DNA of 64,000 nucleotides from a bacterium (GTDB lineage Bacteria; Electryoneota; Electryoneia; Electryoneales; Electryoneaceae), in contig JAHLLB010000003.1 in the NCBI GenBank assembly GCA_020444425.1, forward strand, positions 1 to 64,000, written 5' to 3'. A model generated the notes under the pieces. The model was given only the letters and a program-made list of their open reading frames with translations. It did no database searches and had not been told where the DNA came from. This document shows positions 8,768 to 18,404 of this stretch, in pieces. The stretch's first letter is position 1, and each line of letters starts with the position of its first letter. Both the position numbers and the translations under genes were made by a program.

Positions 8768-9199
8768 GAGTTCGGTTTTTCGTGGCTGGTCGAACAGAAC
8801 ATGGCAGTGAAGGTGAGGGTGCGAAAGTGCATCCTCATTTCTTTTTTCGCGAAATGTGTATCGGATTTGACTGGCTTGTCCGGTGTAATCTGCATTTATT
8901 TCGCGTATTACGTAATTTTGAAGAAGGTTTTTGATGTCGCGTAGGGTTTGTAAAAGAGAGCCGTAATCCGCTCCGGTTCCTCTGGACTTTTTTGGGAATC
9001 TGGGTGATACTAAGTGCAATTGTCACACTCTCCGAACTACCTTCCTGATCGCTCCGGGATCATGGCGAGGTCTGTCCGTGTCCCGTGTGTCAAATTTACG
9101 TGGAAAACAAACGGTTTCCGCGCCGAACTGGCTCTGACTGTCGGAAGAAGCCAGACAGATTGGCGGAACTTTATGATTTGCTTCGGCGAAGGAGGATGC
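8768..9199. other. Intergenic spacer, nothing recognised
   Basis: The 432 bp between the SUMF1-like lipoprotein and the C25-like gene show no convincing coding sequence, terminator hairpin or repeat. An open frame continuous with the downstream gene begins at 9014 but has no signal-like or conserved sequence until ATG 9200. The promoter of the giant gene should lie here; no clear site was found. Confidence 0.5.
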
Positions 9200-12100
9200 A
9201 TGATTCGCAGGCGTAGGGTTGCTGTGGGGACGCTGTTCCTGCTCCTGGCGGTGGTAACGTGGTCAGTTGCGCTGTCACCTGTTGAGCAGACATCAGTCGA
9301 GTGGGACGGGGTTCGGTCGGACGCTTCCGGCGTGCAGGCCCAGCTCAGGGTACAGTCATTTGAGATCGCGTCGGATGATCTCGGGGATTACATCGACATT
9401 CCCGGCGCATATGCCACCGACTCGCCGATTCCTCTGGCGACAACCATGATCAACGTGCCGAACGGGGTGGGGATAGAAGCTTCCGTCACCGCCTCGGATT
9501 TCGTGTCCACCGGAATTTACGCTCCTGAGCTTGCCGGGCAGATGGAACACGTGATTGTCGGCGAACCCGTGGTGTTCCGCGGCATTCGCCTGTTCCCGGT
9601 GTCCGTATCGGCGGCCCGCGTTGCGGACGACGGCGAAATCTTCATCGCCAATGTGTCTGAGCTGAACGTTGAATACACCGGTGAGGACGACCGCGCAGAG
9701 GGTTTGCTGGAAGAGATCCGGCTGACGGCTGAAGTCGAGCGTTATGTCCGCAACCTGGTGTTGAACATCGATGAGATCAACATCAATGTCGTGGCACCGG
9801 TCGGCCGTCTGCTGGTCGTGATCGAGAACAACGCGACGCTGCTCGCGCGCATGGAACCGTATGTCCAGTGGAAGCGCGAACAGGGCTACAAGGTGGTTGT
9901 CGATCATCCGACGAGCACCACGTCGTATTCCGCGATTTATTCCCTCATCAACAGCCACTACACGAACGGTGATGCACTGCCGTTGGACTATGTGCTGCTG
10001 GTCGGTGACCACAACGGCAGCGTTGACATGGTTGCGTACGACGCGCTGACGGACCACTATTACAGCCAGCTTGAAGGCAACGACATCCTCGGCGACCTGG
10101 CGATCGGTCGTTTCTCCGTGCAGGACGGCAACATCGAACTCGGTCGTGTGGTCAACAAGCTGTTGGCGTACGAACGTGACGTGGACATTTCTGATCCGTC
10201 CTGGCTGTCGAACGTTGTACTGACAGCCGGTTCGGGTTCGGGCACGAGCACGATCATCACCAACCGTTCGATCAAGGAGATGTTCAGCCAGAATGGCGTT
10301 ACTTCTGACACGCTGTGGTGGACGATGGGTGGCGACATTCCGCAGTTCATCGTGGATAAGGTCAACGAAGGCGCGCACTTCGTCAACTTTCGCGGCTACT
10401 ATGGTTTTGCGGGCTGGAGCGCTTCCGACCTTGCCAATATGAACAATGGCACCCATCTGCCGGTTATCATCACGATTACCTGCGGCACCGGCGACTTCGC
10501 GACGACGACAGAAGAGTACACCGAAGGCTTTTTCCGCGCTGGTTCCGGCTACAACGATTTCTGGGGTGGTATTGCCAGTGTCGGTACGGCAACCATCTCG
10601 ACTCATACCCGGTTCAACAACATCGTCGACAGCGGGCTGTTTGAAGCCATGACGCTGCGCAACATCCGCTCCCTCGGCTGGGCGTTGGTCAACGGCAAGC
10701 TGCGGTTGTACCAGGCTTATGTCAACACGGGCGATAACAGCTACATCGACGACTTCTCCTACTGGAACAATTTGATTGGCGACCCGGCGCTGCGCGTGTG
10801 GGTCGGCGTCCCCGACGAGGTTAACGTCACTCATGACGCCAGCATCTCGTTCGGTCAGAACTATGTGGACGTCACCGTTGATCATCCGGGTGAGTGGCCG
10901 GAATTGATCTGGGCCACCCTCGCCGATGACGAACAGGTCATCGCGACTCATCGCATCGATGCATCCGGTGTGGTTCGCCTCAGCTTTGATCCGGCCGATG
11001 TGTCTACCTCGATGAAGCTGACCGTGGTCGGCGACAACGTGGTGCCGTACCAGGCCGACATCCCGATCAACGACGTTGCGCAGTATGTCTACGTCGCATC
11101 TCACGTCGTGAATGACGGCGCTGGGGATGACGACCTCGCCAATCCGGGCGAGACGGTCTATCTGACCTTGACCATGCGCAATGGTGGTACGCAGACGGTC
11201 GGTTCGCAGACCGCGACCGTCACCACGGACAGCCCGTACCTCTCCATCGTCGGCGGCAACACGTTCAACGTGCCGTCCCTGACTTCCGGTTCGCAGACGA
11301 CGATCAGCAACGCCGTGCAGGTGGCTGTGGATCCGTTCACACCGGACGGAGCGTTGCCGGAATTGACGGTGACGTTGGGCGCGAACCAGACCAGTGACGT
11401 CCGGCTTGACATCGCCGGGTTCACCACGTCCGTCGGTGTGAATGAACTCAGCTACGGTGGCAACGGTCAGCTGGATCCGAACGAATCCACGACCCTCGTT
11501 TATCCGTTCACCAACGTTGGCAGCACGACGGCGTCCGGCTTGACCGGCACGCTGACGACCGCGAACGATCAGGTCACCATCGTCGATGGCACCGCCAACT
11601 ATCCGTCGGCTTCGCCCGGCGCGACGGTGTCGAATAACACCGATCCATTCAGCGTGACGATCAGCTCCGATGCGTGGATGGGTGAGCCGATCCTGTTCAC
11701 ATTGACCATCACCGACGATGACGGCGGGATGGACTCGACGGTCTACCGTGCCTGGGTGGGCGATCCGGCGAACAACGGTCTCACCGGCCCGGATGAATAC
11801 GGCTACTGGGCTGTTGACAACATGGACGGCGGCTTCGGCTCGATTCCGATTTACAACTGGACAGACATCGGCATCACCGCCAACCGTCTCAACATCGACG
11901 ATACCGCCAACGAAGACGACGATGCCCTGGTAGTGAACCTGCCGTTCGGATTCGTCTACTACGGTGAGGTATTTAACGAATTAACGGTAACGAGCAACGG
12001 GATCGCCGCGTTCGGCGCGTACCCGACGCTGTACACCTTCCGGAACTGGGGTATTCCGAGCCCGCTCGGTCCGCCGGCGATGTTGTCGCCGAACTGGGAT

Positions 12101-15007
12101 GACCAGATGACAACCGGTGGCGGCGTGTATGCGTACCACGACATTTCCGCAGGCCGGTACATCGTGCAGTGGGACGTGATCTCACGCTATAACAGCCAGC
12201 CGCAATCGTTCCAGATGGTGCTGTTTGATCCGGGTCTGTGGCCGACCCATACCGGCAACGGCATGATCCAGTTCCAGTACGACACGTTCTCACAGGAACC
12301 TGGCTACAGCTACGATAACGACTACTGCACCGTGGGTATTGAAAGCCCGGACCAGGGTGACGGTGTGCAGTATCTGTACTGGACGAACTACAGTGACAAC
12401 GCCTCGCCGATTACCAGCGGCTCGGCGATCCTGTTCACCGACGACCTTTCCGGCGGCGGCACGTCCAACCCGGAAGCAGTGATCGGGCCTTCCAGCTTCA
12501 ACATTCCGTGGCAGGGCACTCCGGTCACCGAACAGGTCAGCATCGAAAACCAGGGTGACGGAACACTCGTCTGGAGCATCACGGAAGTCGGCAATGAGTT
12601 CAGCGGTGCGGCACGACGCCGTGAGCTGGGCTTGCCGGATGTTCCGCCGGTGACGAACCAGACGCAGGAACTGGTTGACCTCAAAACTTACCGTCGCGAC
12701 AAGGCGGAAGAATACCAGCGCGAGCAGGAACGCGAAGACGTGTCTGAATTCGAGGGCACCGGCGGACCGGTGATCGACGATTTCGGCGGTCCGGACTTGT
12801 TCGGGTACTCGTGGATTGACTCCGACGAACCGGATGGTCCGGACTACGCGTGGCACGCGCAGTACGGCACTGCGGTCAACCAGTCGGAATTCAGTGATTA
12901 CGATGACGGCTATTCCAACGCCAAATCGCTCGGCTTCTCATTCGAGTTCTACGGCGTGCAGTACAACAACATCTACATCAACACGAACGGTTTCGTCACC
13001 TTCCAGGGCGGCCAGACCGGGTCGGGCACTTACAGCAACGAAGCGCTGCCAAGCACGGACGCGCCGCGCGACGGTTCACCATGCACCATGCTCGCTGGTT
13101 TCTGGGACGACCTGAACCCGGAAGACGGCGGGACCATCTACTTCTACACCAACAACAGCGACCTCGCGGTCATCACCTGGTACGACGTACCAGGATACGG
13201 TAACAGCGGCTTGTACCGTTTCCAGATCATGCTGTACGGTGACGGCACAGTCGTTTACCAGTACAACAACATGGGGACACAGGACATCACAAGCGCCACC
13301 ATCGGCATCCAGAATGCCAGCGGAAGCATCGGCCTGACCACCGTGCACAACTCGACATATGTCGGAAACAACCTGGCGGTCAAGTATTATACGGCGACGC
13401 GTTGGTTCAACGCGCTCAACACGATGGGTCTGCTTGGTGCGGGTGAATCGACAACTGCGGACATCGAGTTCGACGGTAGCGATTTGCCGGATGGCGTCTA
13501 CACCGGTTCGCTGATCGTGGCGACCAACGATGTCGACAATCCGTCGGTGGAAATCCCGGTCGAGATGTATGTCGGAATCCAGCCGCCGGTGGTTGATGAC
13601 ATTCCGAACCAGAGCATTGACCCGGGTCAGAACTTCACGACGATCAACCTCGACAATTACGTCGATGATCCGAACTATCCGGACAACCAGATCTCGTGGG
13701 CGGCGACCGGCCAGTCCGAACTGACCGTCAGCATCGTCAACCGTGTCGCGACGATCACTCCGCCGAGCCCGGCGTGGGTGGGGTCGGAGACGGTCACCTT
13801 CACCGCGACGAACCCGATGAACGCGTCCGACAGTGATGACGCGACGTTCACCGTCGGCGCGGGCTACATCAGCGTCGATCTGACCGGCGGACGGTACGAG
13901 CTGGTCAGCTTCCCGGTGACGCCGCCGTCGTTGGCGGTGGAAGACGTGTTCGACAGCATCAACAACCTGGTCGTCGTGTTCAACGATGACGGCGATAACT
14001 ACCAGCCGTCGGGCAGCAACACGATCGGTACCATTGATGTCAGCGAAGGCTACCGTGTCTTCACAAACACGACGCAAACCTTCGCCTTCAACGGTTCACC
14101 GCTGGATCTGAACGCCGATTACACGGTGACCGGCAACCAGTGGAACTGGATCGGGCACCCGTTCGTCGAGGAGATGTCGATCACGACGGCCATGGGCGAT
14201 ATCACCAACCACATCAACATTGTGATTGATGATGAAGGCGAAATTTACTGGCCGCAGCTTGGCATCAACACCATCGGCAACCTGATCCCGGGCAACGGGT
14301 ACCAGATGTGGACCGAACAGACGACCACATTCAACTACACCACCACGGTCGCGCCTCCGCGCGGTCTGGCGGCGGATCAGAACCAGTTGATCACCGAACT
14401 TCCGGCGGGTCCGGTTGTGGTGGAACCGACCGGGACTCCGTACCTGGTTCACGTTTCGCTGCACGAAGATCTGCGTGACAAGGACGTCGACGTGATCGAG
14501 GTGCTGGACGGTTCGCAGGTGGTAGGGTCCGGACGCTTGATTGCGGATCGTGACGAAGCGGTGATCGTAACGTGGCAGGGTGACGCCGACCGTGACGTCG
14601 CCGGCTACACGGCGGGTTCGTCGCTGAAGCTGCGTGTGCTGGACGAATCGGGCGCGACGCTCGAAACGAAGATCGTCGGTGACAAGTCGTTCTTCGGCGA
14701 CGGTTCGCACGCGGACATCGTGGTCGCGTCGGCGGCGTTGCCGGATCACTTCGAGGTCAGTGCTGGGTATCCGAACCCGTTCAACCCGACGATCCAGGTG
14801 CCGTTCGCGCTGCCGGACGCCGGCAAGGTGACGTTCTCGGTGTACAACGTACTCGGCCAGCAGGTGTTCGCGGAATCGCGCAAGCTGGACGCCGGGCGTC
14901 ACACGTACCTGTACCGTCCGGAAAATGGCGTCGCCAGCGGCGTCTACTTCCTGCAGGTGCAGTACGGTGCCAACCTGAACCGTCAGAAGATCGTTCTGAT
15001 GAAGTGA
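9200..15007 (+). CDS. Giant secreted C25 (gingipain)-like protein with T9SS sorting domain
   Basis: 1935 residues. The signal peptide (MIRRRRVAVGTLFLLLAVVTW) is followed by a propeptide-like region to about 195, then a C25-like peptidase domain to about 540: LLVVIENN, LDYVLLVGDHNG, GDLAIGRF, TITCGTGDF (Cys428), NNLIGDPALRVWVG. The histidine expected in a GHG-like motif is replaced: residues 398-402 read RGYYG. Downstream are CARDB/Ig-like repeats (about 630-850) and two similar lectin-like domains (about 880-1080 and 1200-1410), each with a (S/T)NGxxxF strand and a W(D/N)D motif. These are followed by Ig-like segments and YPNPFNPT at 1857-1864, ending KIVLMK. Start 9200 has AAGGAGG just upstream. 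It is the only gene of its transcript, with a hairpin after it. Predicted secreted, surface-anchored protein; protease activity is uncertain. Confidence 0.85.
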   Translation: MIRRRRVAVGTLFLLLAVVTWSVALSPVEQTSVEWDGVRSDASGVQAQLRVQSFEIASDDLGDYIDIPGAYATDSPIPLATTMINVPNGVGIEASVTASDFVSTGIYAPELAGQMEHVIVGEPVVFRGIRLFPVSVSAARVADDGEIFIANVSELNVEYTGEDDRAEGLLEEIRLTAEVERYVRNLVLNIDEININVVAPVGRLLVVIENNATLLARMEPYVQWKREQGYKVVVDHPTSTTSYSAIYSLINSHYTNGDALPLDYVLLVGDHNGSVDMVAYDALTDHYYSQLEGNDILGDLAIGRFSVQDGNIELGRVVNKLLAYERDVDISDPSWLSNVVLTAGSGSGTSTIITNRSIKEMFSQNGVTSDTLWWTMGGDIPQFIVDKVNEGAHFVNFRGYYGFAGWSASDLANMNNGTHLPVIITITCGTGDFATTTEEYTEGFFRAGSGYNDFWGGIASVGTATISTHTRFNNIVDSGLFEAMTLRNIRSLGWALVNGKLRLYQAYVNTGDNSYIDDFSYWNNLIGDPALRVWVGVPDEVNVTHDASISFGQNYVDVTVDHPGEWPELIWATLADDEQVIATHRIDASGVVRLSFDPADVSTSMKLTVVGDNVVPYQADIPINDVAQYVYVASHVVNDGAGDDDLANPGETVYLTLTMRNGGTQTVGSQTATVTTDSPYLSIVGGNTFNVPSLTSGSQTTISNAVQVAVDPFTPDGALPELTVTLGANQTSDVRLDIAGFTTSVGVNELSYGGNGQLDPNESTTLVYPFTNVGSTTASGLTGTLTTANDQVTIVDGTANYPSASPGATVSNNTDPFSVTISSDAWMGEPILFTLTITDDDGGMDSTVYRAWVGDPANNGLTGPDEYGYWAVDNMDGGFGSIPIYNWTDIGITANRLNIDDTANEDDDALVVNLPFGFVYYGEVFNELTVTSNGIAAFGAYPTLYTFRNWGIPSPLGPPAMLSPNWDDQMTTGGGVYAYHDISAGRYIVQWDVISRYNSQPQSFQMVLFDPGLWPTHTGNGMIQFQYDTFSQEPGYSYDNDYCTVGIESPDQGDGVQYLYWTNYSDNASPITSGSAILFTDDLSGGGTSNPEAVIGPSSFNIPWQGTPVTEQVSIENQGDGTLVWSITEVGNEFSGAARRRELGLPDVPPVTNQTQELVDLKTYRRDKAEEYQREQEREDVSEFEGTGGPVIDDFGGPDLFGYSWIDSDEPDGPDYAWHAQYGTAVNQSEFSDYDDGYSNAKSLGFSFEFYGVQYNNIYINTNGFVTFQGGQTGSGTYSNEALPSTDAPRDGSPCTMLAGFWDDLNPEDGGTIYFYTNNSDLAVITWYDVPGYGNSGLYRFQIMLYGDGTVVYQYNNMGTQDITSATIGIQNASGSIGLTTVHNSTYVGNNLAVKYYTATRWFNALNTMGLLGAGESTTADIEFDGSDLPDGVYTGSLIVATNDVDNPSVEIPVEMYVGIQPPVVDDIPNQSIDPGQNFTTINLDNYVDDPNYPDNQISWAATGQSELTVSIVNRVATITPPSPAWVGSETVTFTATNPMNASDSDDATFTVGAGYISVDLTGGRYELVSFPVTPPSLAVEDVFDSINNLVVVFNDDGDNYQPSGSNTIGTIDVSEGYRVFTNTTQTFAFNGSPLDLNADYTVTGNQWNWIGHPFVEEMSITTAMGDITNHINIVIDDEGEIYWPQLGINTIGNLIPGNGYQMWTEQTTTFNYTTTVAPPRGLAADQNQLITELPAGPVVVEPTGTPYLVHVSLHEDLRDKDVDVIEVLDGSQVVGSGRLIADRDEAVIVTWQGDADRDVAGYTAGSSLKLRVLDESGATLETKIVGDKSFFGDGSHADIVVASAALPDHFEVSAGYPNPFNPTIQVPFALPDAGKVTFSVYNVLGQQVFAESRKLDAGRHTYLYRPENGVASGVYFLQVQYGANLNRQKIVLMK

Positions 15008-15046
15008 CGGGTAAGTCCACAAACGTAGTCGTTGAAGTGTATTCTT

Positions 15047-15068
15047 CGGGCAGGTGAAAACCTGCCCG
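15047..15068 (+). terminator. Terminator-like hairpin after the C25-like gene
   Basis: A 9-bp perfect stem (15047-15055 with 15060-15068) and GAAA loop, followed by TTTGCTGTTT, lie 39 bp past the stop. Confidence 0.7.
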
Positions 15069-15387
15069 TTTGCTGTTTACTTCGCGCTATCTTGTGTTGT
15101 TAGCAGACGATAACCTGAGCTGGCTCTAACTCTCAGTTAAACAAGACATAACAGTAGTAGTAATATGAGGGATGGGATATCATATGAAAAGGACTAAATT
15201 AAAAAAAAAAGACTCAATATGACGAATTAGTCTCTCTTAATTTATTTATATATGATGCGATGTGAATTTTAGCTTGACAAATGATAGTAATCAACGATAA
15301 CCTACTCAAGGCGTCGGATGAGGAGAAAAACCACGTGGCCTCTTCCTAAGGCGCAAGAACAGCTGTAAATTCATCAATGGGGGTACC
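15069..15387 (+). promoter_or_regulatory. AT-rich spacer with a candidate sigma-70-like promoter
   Basis: This 319-bp spacer is sharply AT-richer than the gene to its left, including a run of ten A at about 15202-15211 and TTTATTTATATATG. It contains TTGACA at 15274-15279 and TAACCT at 15298-15303 (18-bp spacing), about 85 bp before the next start codon. The composition change marks the left edge of the AT-rich insert. Confidence 0.4.
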
Positions 15388-15792
15388 ATGAAAGCGAGAC
15401 TTCTTTTCGGACTGATCTTCACGCTGGTTCTCTGCATCCAGCTCTCACCAGTGACGGCAAATGCTCAGTTGTTTGCTGGCTACATCGAATTGTACTTCAA
15501 CGATGCGAATGCATCAGCTCAAGCCAGCATCCCTGATTTGACGAGCAATCAATACTCAGAGATCTGGTTTGATTACTGTGATGTGAACAATTTGTACTCT
15601 GATTCTGATGTTCGTGCCATCATTTGCATGTCATCCTGCCGCCATTGGGATGTTGATGCACAGGATGAATTAGCGATTCCCGCATACCACGAATACCCGA
15701 CCTCGGGTGGATACTACAGGTTGGAATGGTTGGGTTCACCAACGTATGGTTTAGCAGTGTTTGATCTTTGGATCGATATTTATCCATACTGA
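15388..15792 (+). CDS. Small secreted protein of unknown function
   Basis: 134 residues. A clear signal peptide (MKARLLFGLIFTLVLCIQLS, then ANAQ) is followed by about 108 mature residues rich in Tyr, Asp and Trp, with three cysteines (DYCDVN, ICMSSCRH). No family was recognised. The start is supported by GGGGG about 5 nt upstream and the signal peptide. The gene has its own candidate promoter and a strong terminator. Its base composition matches the AT-rich first part of the next gene rather than the surroundings, so it may have arrived with it. Confidence 0.7.
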   Translation: MKARLLFGLIFTLVLCIQLSPVTANAQLFAGYIELYFNDANASAQASIPDLTSNQYSEIWFDYCDVNNLYSDSDVRAIICMSSCRHWDVDAQDELAIPAYHEYPTSGGYYRLEWLGSPTYGLAVFDLWIDIYPY

Positions 15793-15801
15793 CCGATAAT
15801 T

Positions 15802-15836
15802 AAAGGGTGATGCCTTCCTCGGCATCACCCTTTTTT
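15802..15836 (+). terminator. Strong Rho-independent terminator
   Basis: A 10-bp stem (15805-15814 with 15821-15830), extended by A-T pairs, has a 6-nt loop and six Ts at 15831-15836. It is directly followed by the AAGGA ribosome site of the next gene. Confidence 0.92.
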
Positions 15837-15852
15837 ATGAAGGATAACGATC

Positions 15853-18228
15853 ATGAAAACTAGACTGTTATTGCTAGTGTTTTCGTTCTTAACCTTTGTG
15901 GTGCATGCTGAATGGCAAGGCACATCGCACGGCGACCATTCCCCAAATTTAGTAGCTGCAGATGCGTCCGGGAATAGGATAGTGCTTAGTTTGAGACAGC
16001 AGTCGGGTGTGTGGTTTACCAACGATGGGGGAGAGAATTGGGAACAAATCAATCATCGGCTGACAGATGCGCCGGTTATTCAATCAGCTACTTATGGTTC
16101 TATGAAAACAATCGGACCCATGGCGGATACATTGATTGTGGATATATTTCCCTATTTCGATAATATTCCCTATTATAAGGAATGTCATAGCTTTGATGGG
16201 GGTGAAACCTGGTCAAGCTATACGGATATCGTCACTTCGTTCTGGCCGGACTCACTTGATTTGATCACACTTGGTGGTGATCCAACCATGATTTATCCTG
16301 ATCGCGTCTATTATTCTCGTCAGTCCGGTTTTGGTATCAGTCATGACCAGGGAGCTACTTGGACAATCGTTGATGTTGATTCTTTTGAGTGTGGGACACG
16401 GGGAGTGCTGTTCAGCGAAACGGAACCCGATACCATTTTCCTTTATGGTGCGTGGGGACCGCTTACAATCGGTGGTCCGGTAGTCGGCGGCGTCAGTGCG
16501 AGCTATGATGGTGGCTATACGTGGCGGGAATTGACACACATGCCGGATCTGACGACAGAAACCAGGGGTACGGTCGAAGATCTGCAGTGGGGGTATGGTA
16601 ATAATCTCTACGCAATGACTGGCCACTTGGCATCAGATCCATTTGAACCGGTGCTACGGTCGCAGGATCACGGAGAAACCTGGGAATGGATGGAAAGTCA
16701 TGGATTGCCGGAATCCATGAGAGCATCTAAATACTTGGCCGTGCCTGAAAGTCCTGGTCGGATTCTGGCGGCTGAATCGGGTGAATTTGGTGTCTGGATT
16801 TCTGACGATCATGGACAGAACTGGAGTCGGTTGCTGAATGGCTTGCCGGAAATTCCTGATGGTGTCGGAAATTTTTACAGAAATCCTTACAGTGGACATT
16901 TGTATGTGTGTTTAAAGAACCAGGGGGTTTTCCGATCAACAGACTTTGGTGAATCCTGGCATCAGATTTCCATGCCACCTGTTGGGACGAAGATTGGAGA
17001 TCCTTATCGTGGAATCATTACTGAAGATGGTGGCGTGATGCATGGATCACAGCAGGCGCCAATATTCTATGTTGCGGGATCCGATGTTGACTTTCATTCA
17101 ATCCCGATGCTGGGAACGGACCCAAATAAAAGTTACAGATGTTATCCAATCTCTTATCATCAGCAATCAATTACTACTATGGTAGAAAGAGTGGATATAT
17201 ATTCTTATATAAGAGAATTTGCAATCTTGAAATCGCTGGATGGGGGAGCTAACTGGGAGTTTAATGATAATGTCCCTGCATCCATCGTGGAGATAGTGCC
17301 TGTTGTAAATGATACATCACTCGTGTTGGCGGGTAAAACGAATGGTAGTCAATTATATCTATCTGATAATTATGGCAGCAACTGGCAACTGAACCAAATT
17401 CCTGTTATTATGCATTCATATAGGCATTTACAGTCATATGAAAATATGCTTCTGGCCGAATGTACCTATCCAACTCAAGATATATATCTTTCAGAAGATA
17501 TGGGATTGAATTGGGAAGCATTACAGTTTCCTGAAATAAGCAACCTTACAGGAGCGACTCCAGCTCCATTTAAAATACTCAATGATACTTTATTTGTTAG
17601 ATATTATAGATATTTATGGGCGTATCCATTACATCAGCAAGTAGTCGGATGGTCGTTACGCAGTACATTGCCAGGAATCATACTTGCATCCTATGATATT
17701 GCATGGGAAATTGTCGATGATGGAATAAACCGCATTTTTATTTCCGGTCATACGAAATCACATGAACTTCTCGTCTCCTATGATTATGGATTTACGTGGG
17801 AGGAACAGGAAATCATCATGCCGCCGGGCCGTCAGGGCGAAGTTGCGATTGATATTGCGTACGACAAATGGCGTGACCGGTTATGGATTGATACCGGTGT
17901 CGGACTGGCCTATCTCGACAATCCGACCACACGTGTCGGTGAGGATGCCTGGACGTTCCAACCCGCCACGTACGCGACGATGTCCTCCTACCCCAACCCG
18001 TTCAACGCGAACACGACGGTTCAGTACACCCTGACCCAACCCGGCGACGTGAAGCTGGAGGTGTACGACCTGTTAGGCCGGCGTGTCGCGACGCTGGTTG
18101 ACGGGATGACCGCGCCGGGCGGCCACAGCGTCTCGTTTGACGCCGGCGAGCTGTCGTCGGGATCGTATTTTCTCCGTCTCAACACGCCCGAACAGACCCT
18201 CCACCGGCGGATCACGCTGGTCAAATAG
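15853..18228 (+). CDS. Secreted BNR-repeat beta-propeller protein with T9SS sorting domain
   Basis: 791 residues. The signal peptide MKTRLLLLVFSFLTFVVHA is followed by at least ten Asp-box (BNR) repeats of the SxDxGxxW type, for example FTNDGGENW, SFDGGETW, SHDQGATW, SYDGGYTW, SDDHGQNW, STDFGESW, SLDGGANW, SEDMGLNW and SYDYGFTW. That number suits one or two sialidase/VPS10-like propellers; no sialidase catalytic set was identified. SSYPNPFNANTT at about 712-723 begins the sorting domain, which ends ITLVK. AAGGA lies 8 nt before ATG 15853. Most of the gene is AT-rich, but the last third of a kilobase, including the sorting domain, is GC-rich like the rest of the window. This suggests a transferred propeller joined to a resident export signal (inference). 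Confidence 0.85.
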   Translation: MKTRLLLLVFSFLTFVVHAEWQGTSHGDHSPNLVAADASGNRIVLSLRQQSGVWFTNDGGENWEQINHRLTDAPVIQSATYGSMKTIGPMADTLIVDIFPYFDNIPYYKECHSFDGGETWSSYTDIVTSFWPDSLDLITLGGDPTMIYPDRVYYSRQSGFGISHDQGATWTIVDVDSFECGTRGVLFSETEPDTIFLYGAWGPLTIGGPVVGGVSASYDGGYTWRELTHMPDLTTETRGTVEDLQWGYGNNLYAMTGHLASDPFEPVLRSQDHGETWEWMESHGLPESMRASKYLAVPESPGRILAAESGEFGVWISDDHGQNWSRLLNGLPEIPDGVGNFYRNPYSGHLYVCLKNQGVFRSTDFGESWHQISMPPVGTKIGDPYRGIITEDGGVMHGSQQAPIFYVAGSDVDFHSIPMLGTDPNKSYRCYPISYHQQSITTMVERVDIYSYIREFAILKSLDGGANWEFNDNVPASIVEIVPVVNDTSLVLAGKTNGSQLYLSDNYGSNWQLNQIPVIMHSYRHLQSYENMLLAECTYPTQDIYLSEDMGLNWEALQFPEISNLTGATPAPFKILNDTLFVRYYRYLWAYPLHQQVVGWSLRSTLPGIILASYDIAWEIVDDGINRIFISGHTKSHELLVSYDYGFTWEEQEIIMPPGRQGEVAIDIAYDKWRDRLWIDTGVGLAYLDNPTTRVGEDAWTFQPATYATMSSYPNPFNANTTVQYTLTQPGDVKLEVYDLLGRRVATLVDGMTAPGGHSVSFDAGELSSGSYFLRLNTPEQTLHRRITLVK

Positions 18229-18287
18229 GGCGCTGGGTTGTTGGACAAACCCTGCTAACGCCTGCGGCGGTAACTGGGGCAGGTTGG

Positions 18288-18337
18288 TCTCACATCTCAC
18301 ATCTCACATCTGCTATCTCGCAGTCCTGCAGCCCGCC
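18288..18337. repeat. Degenerate heptamer tandem array upstream of uvrC
   Basis: 7-bp units: TCTCACA three times (18288-18308), then TCTGCTA and TCTCGCA, then decaying GTCCTGC and AGCCCGC. The same unit recurs in the same orientation at 20557-20591, beyond uvrC. Confidence 0.7.
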
Positions 18338-18404
18338 ACTCGAATCCCTCTCGGGTCGGTTCGCATGGAACCCGTGGACCGTTTTCCCTCGTATGTTATG
18401 CACC

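Noticed and set aside
9356..11104. Long minus-strand open frame (582 codons) inside the C25-like gene
   Set aside because: GC-rich coding DNA commonly leaves antisense frames open; the composition is Arg/Val/His-rich and unlike a real protein.
15853..18228. Sialidase enzyme
   Set aside because: Asp-box repeats are present, but the arginine triad and catalytic Tyr/Glu set of sialidases could not be identified.
18288..18337. Possible CRISPR array
   Set aside because: The repeat unit is only 7 bp and contiguous, with no spacers and no cas gene.
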